Source: JBBPZK01 sp965219175
Lineage (GTDB): Bacteria; Actinomycetota; Rubrobacteria; Rubrobacterales; Rubrobacteraceae
Assembly (NCBI GenBank): GCA_965219175.1
Contig: CBDCNI010000001.1
Location: 1,364,001 to 1,428,000, forward strand
DNA length: 64,000 nucleotides
Direction of reading: 5' to 3'
This document shows, piece by piece, positions 51,076 through 58,200 of the stretch (position 1 is its first letter; every line of letters begins with the position of its first letter). Made by a program: the position numbers and the translations under genes. The notes beneath the pieces are model-generated. The model had not been told where the DNA came from and did no database searches. It worked only from the letters and a program-made list of their open reading frames with translations.

Positions 51076-51753
51076 ATGCCGCAGGGAGAAGAACGGACTC
51101 TAACGGTTGTGGAGGCGAAAGGTTTCTACGACGGCTTCGGGGCGCGTCAGGATCGCCAGGGATTCTACGAGGATCGGGCGCTTGCGGCGCTCGTAAAACA
51201 CGCCGGGTTCGAGAGTGCGAAGGCGGTGTTCGAGTTCGGTTGCGGGACGGGCCGCTTCGCCGAGAGCCTGATGTCGGGCTCATTGCCGGACGAGGCCCAT
51301 TACCTCGGGCTGGACGTCAGCGAGACGATGGTCGGGCTCGCCCGCGAGAGGCTGCGGCGTTGGCCCGAGCGGGCGGAGGTAATAGTGTCGGACGGCTCGA
51401 CCAAGCTGCCCGTCCTTGATGGCGGCTTCGACCGCTTCGTTTCGAGCTACGTCTTCGACCTCTTGAGCGAGGAGGATATTCGGGGCGTTCTCGCGGAGGC
51501 GGAGAGGGTCTTATCGAGGAACGGAAGGCTCTGCCTGGTGAGCCTCACTTATGGAGAAGGTCTTCTGCCGGGGCTCGTATCTGCGGCTTGGAAGCGGGTC
51601 CATAGACTGCGGCCGCGGTTGGTGGGTGGTTGTCGTCCGGTTCGGCTCGCGAGCTACTTGCCCGCGAACCGCTGGCGCATCCTGCACCGGGAGACCGTGG
51701 TGTCGTTCGGTATCAGCTCGGAGGTGCTGGTAGCGTCGAAAGAGGGAAGATGA
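51076..51753 (+). CDS. Class I SAM-dependent methyltransferase
   Basis: A 225-residue Rossmann-type methyltransferase. Motif I is VFEFGCGTGRFAESL (about residues 50-64), post I is YLGLDVSETMVGLARERL (about 77-94), motif II is FDRFVSSYVFDLLSEED and motif III is LSRNGRLCLVSLTYGEG. The N-terminal helix region (GFYDGFGARQDRQGFY) is like that of ubiquinone/menaquinone-type and small-molecule methyltransferases. The methyl acceptor is unknown. It stands alone, convergent with the phosphoribosyltransferase gene. Confidence 0.88.
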   Translation: MPQGEERTLTVVEAKGFYDGFGARQDRQGFYEDRALAALVKHAGFESAKAVFEFGCGTGRFAESLMSGSLPDEAHYLGLDVSETMVGLARERLRRWPERAEVIVSDGSTKLPVLDGGFDRFVSSYVFDLLSEEDIRGVLAEAERVLSRNGRLCLVSLTYGEGLLPGLVSAAWKRVHRLRPRLVGGCRPVRLASYLPANRWRILHRETVVSFGISSEVLVASKEGR

Positions 51754-51828
51754 GGTGGATCCGGCGAGGACGCCTGCTTCGATCCCGAATCCGACGCTAT
51801 GGAGCTAGCGAAGCGCTGGTTCGTCACA

Positions 51829-52488
51829 TTACTCCTGCTCGCGGCGGGATTTCCTTAGAAGTTCGATGACAGTCTCGTCCGGCACTTGACCGAAGTTCTC
51901 GTACCAGAAACCGACGGCGCCGAGCTCGGAGGGTATTGCCAGGCATACGAGGTCCTCGACCTCAGGATAGATTGCCTCTACCGTCTGGGCTGCGCACACG
52001 GGCACGGCGAGGACCAGACGCTTTGGCTCTCGCTCCCTGACGGACTGGATCGCCGCCAGCGCCGTTACGCCTGTGGCGAGGCCGTCGTCCACGAGTATTG
52101 CCGTCTTCCCACGAACGTTCACCGGCTCGTATCCGCTCCGCAGGCGGTGTTGGCGGCGTTCAACCTCCCTGATCTCTCTGGCCGTGACGCGCTCGACGTA
52201 GCTCTCGGGTACGCCTAGCTGAGAGAGAACACGGTAGTTCAGCACCCGCGCGCCTCCCTGGGCGACGGCCCCGATGCCTAGCTCCGGCTGACCTGGAGCC
52301 CCGAGCTTTCGCGCGATACACACGTCCAGCGGCGCGCCCAGAGTGCGGGAGACCTCGTAGCCGACCGGAGCCCCGCCACGGGGCAGGGCCAGTATCACCG
52401 GCTCCTCTTCCCGGTAGCGCTCCAGCTTCCCGGCGAGCTTTCGGCCCGCCTCGGACCTATCCTCGAACAGTCTCTTCTCGCGTCCCAT
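51829..52488 (-). CDS. Phosphoribosyltransferase family protein
   Basis: A 219-residue type I PRTase-fold protein. The PRPP-binding loop is AILVDDGLATGVTAL (about residue 130), and the N-terminal PVILALPRGGAPVGYEVS carries the PPi loop. It belongs to the group of PRTase-like proteins of unknown substrate often found in stress and radiation-resistance contexts. Its start overlaps the PadR gene end by 32 bases, so the regulator and this gene are cotranscribed. Confidence 0.88.
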   Translation of the reverse strand: MGREKRLFEDRSEAGRKLAGKLERYREEEPVILALPRGGAPVGYEVSRTLGAPLDVCIARKLGAPGQPELGIGAVAQGGARVLNYRVLSQLGVPESYVERVTAREIREVERRQHRLRSGYEPVNVRGKTAILVDDGLATGVTALAAIQSVREREPKRLVLAVPVCAAQTVEAIYPEVEDLVCLAIPSELGAVGFWYENFGQVPDETVIELLRKSRREQE

Positions 52489-53050
52489 CCAACCCTCGAT
52501 TCGCGAACCAGGAGATCAAAGCTTTCGACTCCTCACACCAACGGATGTACTCCTCCTCGAAACCGACGCCCCGCCTCAGGACCAGCAGCGACCCCAGATG
52601 AGCCTCGCCGGAGATCTCACCCTCCCACAACCGCCTGTCGAGGTTGCGACCAAGCTCCTCGTAGTAGCCGATCCTCGCCTCGTGGCGCCCACGAGCCTCA
52701 TCCAACAACTCCAGCGCCCTCTTACGCGGAAGCATCCCGTAACTCAAAGCCTTGACGAGTTGTTCGTCGCGTATATCCGATTCGGCCGCCGGCTCTCCCG
52801 ACCACCCCAACAAGACCTCTTTTCCCCTCTCCGTGATGGAGTAGACCTTCCGCACCGGCCCCTGGTCGCTCGGCACGACCTCATGCACCACCAACCCCTC
52901 CTCCTCGAATCGCGAGAGAGCCGGATAAATGCTTCCGTATCCGGCGGAACAGAAGTGACTCGCGATCCTATCGAACCACTTCGTCAGGTCATACCCGCTC
53001 TTCGGCTCGTGTGCAACAGAAGCGAGAATCGCATAGTCGCGCATCTTCAT
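52457..53050 (-). CDS. PadR family transcriptional regulator
   Basis: A 197-residue PadR protein with N-terminal winged helix (AILASVAHEPKSGYDLTKWF, then AGYGSIYPALSRFEEEGLV and RKVYSITERGKEVLLGW) and the C-terminal helical dimerisation domain (RHEARIGYYEELGRNLDRRL). PadR proteins repress genes for detoxification or transport and are released by ligands. It is divergent from a YhgE-type membrane protein gene, and two palindromes fill the intergenic region. Confidence 0.93.
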   Translation of the reverse strand: MKMRDYAILASVAHEPKSGYDLTKWFDRIASHFCSAGYGSIYPALSRFEEEGLVVHEVVPSDQGPVRKVYSITERGKEVLLGWSGEPAAESDIRDEQLVKALSYGMLPRKRALELLDEARGRHEARIGYYEELGRNLDRRLWEGEISGEAHLGSLLVLRRGVGFEEEYIRWCEESKALISWFANRGLDGTREETVRG

Positions 53051-53090
53051 AACCCTACTCCTAAAACCACGAAAACTTTCAGATAATTAT

Positions 53091-53148
53091 ACTATATCTC
53101 ACTTGATATAGTTCACCTCTGCATTTACTATATCGAGTTAGATATACG
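53091..53148 (+). promoter_or_regulatory. Two PadR-type operators overlapping the YhgE promoter
   Basis: ACTATATC-6-GATATAGT at 53091-53112 is a perfect palindrome, and ACTATATC-6-GATATACG at 53127-53148 is a near copy; they are 36 bases centre to centre. Between and over them are TTGATA (53103-53108) and TACTAT (53126-53131), 17 bases apart, a good promoter for the YhgE gene. A TATAAT on the minus strand (53091-53086) could serve the PadR gene. Binding at both sites would block both directions. Confidence 0.7.
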
Positions 53149-53193
53149 TGAAGGATTGTCGATGAGGATCCGGTTGGCGGAGAGGTTGGTCTG

Positions 53194-54978
53194 ATGGCTG
53201 GTGGAGCTTTGAGGAGTTTGAAGGTGTGGGTCTCTATATTGGGGGTCGTCGTTCTGGCCTTCTTCTACTTCCTGGTCAACTTCGGTGCTGCGAAGAGTCC
53301 AGTCGCTAATACACGGGACCTCCCGGTGGCGTTCGTGAACGGGGATACGGGTGCGAAGCTCGGTGGTGAGCGGGTGGACCTCGGTTCTCGGGTCATCAAG
53401 AGCGCGACTACAAGCGAGAAGATAGGGCGTGCGGTCGATTGGACGCGTGTCGGTAGCCGGGAGGCGGCGGTGCGGGGGATCTCGCGCGGCGAGTACGACG
53501 GGGCGTTGATCGTTCCCAAAAACTACTCGCGGAGCATCGCGGAACTCGTCGCGCCGCCGGAGTTGCCAGTGGCGATCGTCAACGAGGACGAGGGCGCGAA
53601 GCTCGGTGGCAAGCCGGTAGATTTTGGAGATCAGGTAGTGGAAGGAGCCACTTCGGAGAAGAAGCTTCGTGGTGTGATCCACTGGAGCGAAGTCTCCGGC
53701 GAGAAGCAGGCGATCGGGGGTTTTGGCAAGGGCGAGTACGCCGCCGCCGTTGTGATCCCAAAAGACTACTCCAAGCGTCTCGCGAGCCTCGCGTCACCAC
53801 TAACAGAAAAGGCGCCGGAGCCTGCGCAACTGCGCCTGCTGACCAACCCTGCGACGGATCCCTCGACTTTGTCTACGGCAAAACAGGTTTTCTCCGGAAT
53901 ATCCATCTCCACCTCTGCGGCGACGGCAGAGAAACTCTCCGGTGCGTTGGCGGAGGCGAACGTCAGCGTTCCTGCCGGACAAGCGCCGCTCCTCGGGAAC
54001 CCGGTGCGAGGGGAAGTCGAGGCGGCGCATCCGTCCGGCGGCTCGAAAGCACCCGAAACGATTGGGACGGAGCCTGCGCGGGTCGAGATCCTAACGAATC
54101 AGTCTGCGGGACCGTTCCCGTCTGGGACCGTCCAGGCCATCCTGTCGAAAGTAGTGCAAAACGCTTCCGAGAGTACCGGCGAGAAGCTAACCGGCTCGCT
54201 CGCTGACAAGGGCTTGAGCGTCTCGCCGGAACGGGCTGCGGCGCTCGCAGAGCCGGTCTCGGCTAGAGTCACGGACGCCCAGCCGACCGGGGCCAACTCG
54301 GGGCGCGGCCTGATGCCTTTCTACCTGATGTTCACGGCTTCTATCCTCGGCTTTATCGGGGCGAACGCCATTTACGGCGGCTTCGGCGACGTGGCTGAAG
54401 GAACAGTGGCAAGGACGGGACGGATGCCCTCGTTCGTCCGGCTCTTCGCGGGGCGGACGGCGTTCGCCGTCTTGCTATCGATGCTGCTCGGAGCCGTGGA
54501 GACGGCGGTGGCTCTCGGTATATACGGTGTGCATCACGAGGTGGGGCCGTTGTACATGTTCGGTTTTCTCTCGCTGGTCGCTTCGGTGTCGCTCATGCTG
54601 GGGTTGATGTTGCTCTCGGTCTTCGGGCCGCGCGTCGGGATATTGGCGGGGTCGCTGCTTATCATAAGCTTGGGGCTCGCGACCTCCGGCGGGACCACCC
54701 CGATCCAAAACCTGCCGGATTTCTTCCGCTCGCTCGCGGGGGTTTTGCCGTTCGAGCACGCAACCGACGGGCTGAGGGCTCTGCTCTTCTACGACGGCCC
54801 GATAGACACGGGCCTCGGAACCGGACTGTGGGTGCTCTCCGCGTATCTCGTCGGCGCTGTTTTGGCTAGCGGGGGCATCGCGCTTCTCCAAGACGTTCTG
54901 CTCCGCCGCCAAAAGAAAACAGGTCGGGAGGACTCCCAGCATCGGAAGGCAGCGCCCGACGCGGTGCGTCAGAGCTAA
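53194..54978 (+). CDS. YhgE/Pip-type membrane protein with internally duplicated extracellular region
   Basis: A 594-residue membrane protein. One N-terminal helix (about residues 10-30) is followed by a large extracytoplasmic region and, from about residue 372, six helices of the ABC-2 permease type (LMPFYLMFTASILGFIGANA to the C-terminus). The outer region holds two tandem copies of one module (LPVAFVNGDTGAKLGGERVD at about 43 and LPVAIVNEDEGAKLGGKPVD at about 123) and then two copies of a second module (about 210 and 290). YhgE/Pip proteins relate to phage receptors and type VII-associated membrane proteins. ATG after GGAGAGG; regulated by the divergent PadR. Confidence 0.85.
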   Translation: MAGGALRSLKVWVSILGVVVLAFFYFLVNFGAAKSPVANTRDLPVAFVNGDTGAKLGGERVDLGSRVIKSATTSEKIGRAVDWTRVGSREAAVRGISRGEYDGALIVPKNYSRSIAELVAPPELPVAIVNEDEGAKLGGKPVDFGDQVVEGATSEKKLRGVIHWSEVSGEKQAIGGFGKGEYAAAVVIPKDYSKRLASLASPLTEKAPEPAQLRLLTNPATDPSTLSTAKQVFSGISISTSAATAEKLSGALAEANVSVPAGQAPLLGNPVRGEVEAAHPSGGSKAPETIGTEPARVEILTNQSAGPFPSGTVQAILSKVVQNASESTGEKLTGSLADKGLSVSPERAAALAEPVSARVTDAQPTGANSGRGLMPFYLMFTASILGFIGANAIYGGFGDVAEGTVARTGRMPSFVRLFAGRTAFAVLLSMLLGAVETAVALGIYGVHHEVGPLYMFGFLSLVASVSLMLGLMLLSVFGPRVGILAGSLLIISLGLATSGGTTPIQNLPDFFRSLAGVLPFEHATDGLRALLFYDGPIDTGLGTGLWVLSAYLVGAVLASGGIALLQDVLLRRQKKTGREDSQHRKAAPDAVRQS

Positions 54979-55209
54979 AAGCAGGACCACCTTACTCCTC
55001 GATTTATCAACCCGCGCAGGTCCGGTCTCGATCGATTGCGAGTGTTGTTGGGACGGCAGACTAAGGCTACGATTCTTTGCTGCCCCAACTTAAGTTCCAT
55101 GTTACAGATATCGACTGTGGTATAGATACCAAGATGCGGATGGGAAGAAGATGTGTGTAAGATCTTGATTTCGCACTGCGTCCTTATCTTTGTTTGAGGG
55201 GGCTGGAGA

Positions 55210-58200
55210 GTGGAGCGCGGATCTGAGTTTGTGGAGGAACGTGGCGCGGGGGCTCGGTTGAAGCTATTCGAGTCGATACTCGAGAGCACGAATGATGCTG
55301 TACTGGTTACGGAAGCCGGCTTGCTCGACGAACCAGGGCCGAGGATCGTATATGCAAACGAGGCTTTCTTCCGCATGACGGGTTACGAGGCCGGTGACGT
55401 ATTGGGCAAGAGCCCGCGAGTTCTGCAGGGACCGGAGACCGGGCGTGCGGAGCTAGACAAGATACGGGAGGCGCTCGAGAAGGGTGAGCCTTTCGAGACG
55501 GAGCTTCTGAACTACCGCAAAGACGGCAGCCGGTTTTGGGTCGAAATCAGCCTCGTGCCCATTAGGGGCGAGCGGGGTGAGATCACCAACTGGGCCGCAT
55601 TGCAGCGGGATACGACCGGGCGGCGAGAGAAAGAGAGGCGTCTTCGGGAGATGCTCGTCCGGTACGGCTCGGACATGGTCACTATATTGGAGCCCGACGG
55701 CACGCCTCGCTACGAGAGCGAGGAGATCGAAAGAGTTCTCGGCTACAGGCACAAAGAGGTAGTAGGAAACGACTTCTTCCGCTTCGTGCATCCGGAAGAC
55801 ACCGGGCGGCTCGCCGAGTCATACGGACAGATGATGGAGACGCCCGGTTTGAACCCGCCGGTCGAGTTCCGGATCCAACACGCCGACGGCTCCTGGCTCT
55901 ACTTTGAGTCTATCGTCAACAACCTGATCGACGACCCGGACGTAAACGGCATCGTAATCAACTCCCGCGATATCACCAAACGTAAGCAAACCGAGATGAG
56001 GTTGCAAGAAGCAGAAACCCGCTACCGCACGCTCGTAGAAGAGGCTCCGGCGATCATCTACATCCAGCAGGCGTATCCTGGAGAGGGCGCCTCTTACAAC
56101 GTCTCATACATGAGCCCCAGGGTCGAGGAAATCCTTGGTTACCCGGTGGAGAGGTTTGTGGAAAATCCAAACTTTTGGAATGAAATCATGCATCCAGAGG
56201 ATCTGGAACGGGTAGTCGGCGAAAACGAGCGTACCGACGAAACTGAAGAACCTTTCTCGGTGGAGTATAGGATGATCGCCTGCGGCGGGGAGGTAGTTTG
56301 GGTCCGTGACGATGCTACTCTCCACCGCGGATCCCAGGACGAGCCGCTCTACTGGCAGGGTGTTATGTCGGACATCACTGCTCGCAAAAAGGCTGAGGAG
56401 GACTTCGAGAAGAGCGAAGAGAGGTTCCGGTCGGTGGTTCAGAATTCCTCGGAGATCGTCAAGATCGTGGATCTCGACGGCACCCTGAGGTATGCGAGCC
56501 CGGCGTTCGAGCGGATACTCGGCTACGATCCGGAGGAGTCGATCGGGATGAACGTCTTCGACTACGTCCATCCCGACGACCTTCGGAAGGTTCGGGAGGA
56601 GACGGAGAAGACTCTCGGAAAACCGGGAGAAACGCGCAACGTCGTCGAGTATCGTTTCAGGCACGCCGACGGGTCCTGGAGGCGTCTCGAAGCTGCGGGT
56701 GTCTACCTCCTGGATGATCCGAGCATAAGAGGAGTTCTGGTCACCCAGCGGGACGTGACCGAAGCCAGAAGGGCCGAAGAAGAGCTGCACGAGAGTGAAG
56801 AGCGTTTTCGGGGCGCTTTCGAGGGCGCCTCGACCGGGATGGCCCTGATCGGCCTCGATCGCCGCTTCCTGCGGGTAAACCAGTCCCTGTGCGAGATGCT
56901 CGGCTACTCTGAGGAAGAGCTTCTTACTAAGTGTACGACGGATCTTACCCACCCTGACGACCAGGAGGCGAGCCGGCGGCGTACACAGCGGGTTCTCTCC
57001 AGAGACGGTACGGAGCAGAGTAACCTGGAGAAGCGCTACATTCGAAAAGACGGTCGCACTGTATGGACCATTTCCGACCTATCCCTGGTGAGGAACTCTC
57101 ACAGGGAGCCGAGCTACTTCGTCGCGCTGTTTCAGGACATAACCGAGCGAAAGTTGGCCGAGGAGAACCTCAGGGAGAGCGAGGAGCGTTACCGGAAGCT
57201 CGTAGAGAACTCGCCGGATGCGATCCTGGTCCACCAGGAAGGCAATATTGTCTTTATCAACGACGCCGGGATCAAGCTTGTCGGCGCCAGTCGCTCGGAA
57301 GAGATGGTCGGCAAAGCATTGATGGAGTTCGTGCATCCTGACCACCGTAAGGCCGTGGGTGAGAGGACCGCCCGCACCCAGACGAGCGGCGAGAAGGTAG
57401 ATCTCATGGAGATGAAGTTCTTGCGTATCGACGGCCGCGCTGTCGATGGCGAAGCTAGTGCGATGCCTACTCTACACCAAGGCAAGCCGGCTACGCAGAG
57501 CATGATCCGGGACATCACGGAACGCAAGAGGGCAGAGAACGCCTTGCGGGAGAGCGAGGAGTTGTATCGTCGCCAGGCGCGAGAACTGGAACTTCTGCAT
57601 CAGGCGCGTACCGCCGTGGCCCGCGAGTTGGATCTCGCCACAGTCTTCCGCACAATCGTCGAGGCGACGGCGAAAGTCTACGGCTACAGCCTGGTGAGTG
57701 CTTATCTTCTTCGAGACGGGGAACTTGTACTCCAACATCAGATAGGCCACGAACAGGCGATCGAACGCATCGCCCTGGACGAAGGGGTGAGCGGACGGGT
57801 CGCGAGCACCGGCCAGCCTGTCCTGATCGAAGACGTAAGCGAGGACCCTGACTTCCTGGGCGCCTTCGAAGGGGTGGTCTCCGAGATCTGCGTTCCGCTC
57901 TTCGACGGGGGAGAGGTAGTAGGCACCCTCAATGTTGAGCGTACTGACACGAAGCTCACGGAGCACGACCTCGAACTGGTGTGTGCCCTGGGTGAGCACG
58001 TCAGCATGGCCGTGGCGCGTGCCCGACTCCACGCCCAGGTACGCGACGCCGAGGCTCGCTACCGTACTCTCGTGGAGAATATTCCGGCCGTCACGTACAT
58101 CCAGAACCTGGATCATACCGGCAATCCCGCTTACATAAGCCCGCAACTCAAGAACATGCTCGGCTACGAGCCGGCGGAGGCTATCTCCGATCTGTATCAT

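Noticed and set aside
55290..55480. First PAS domain of the large signalling protein as a LOV photoreceptor
   Set aside because: The flavin-adduct cysteine of the NCRFLQ motif is replaced (SPRVLQ), so it is an ordinary PAS domain.
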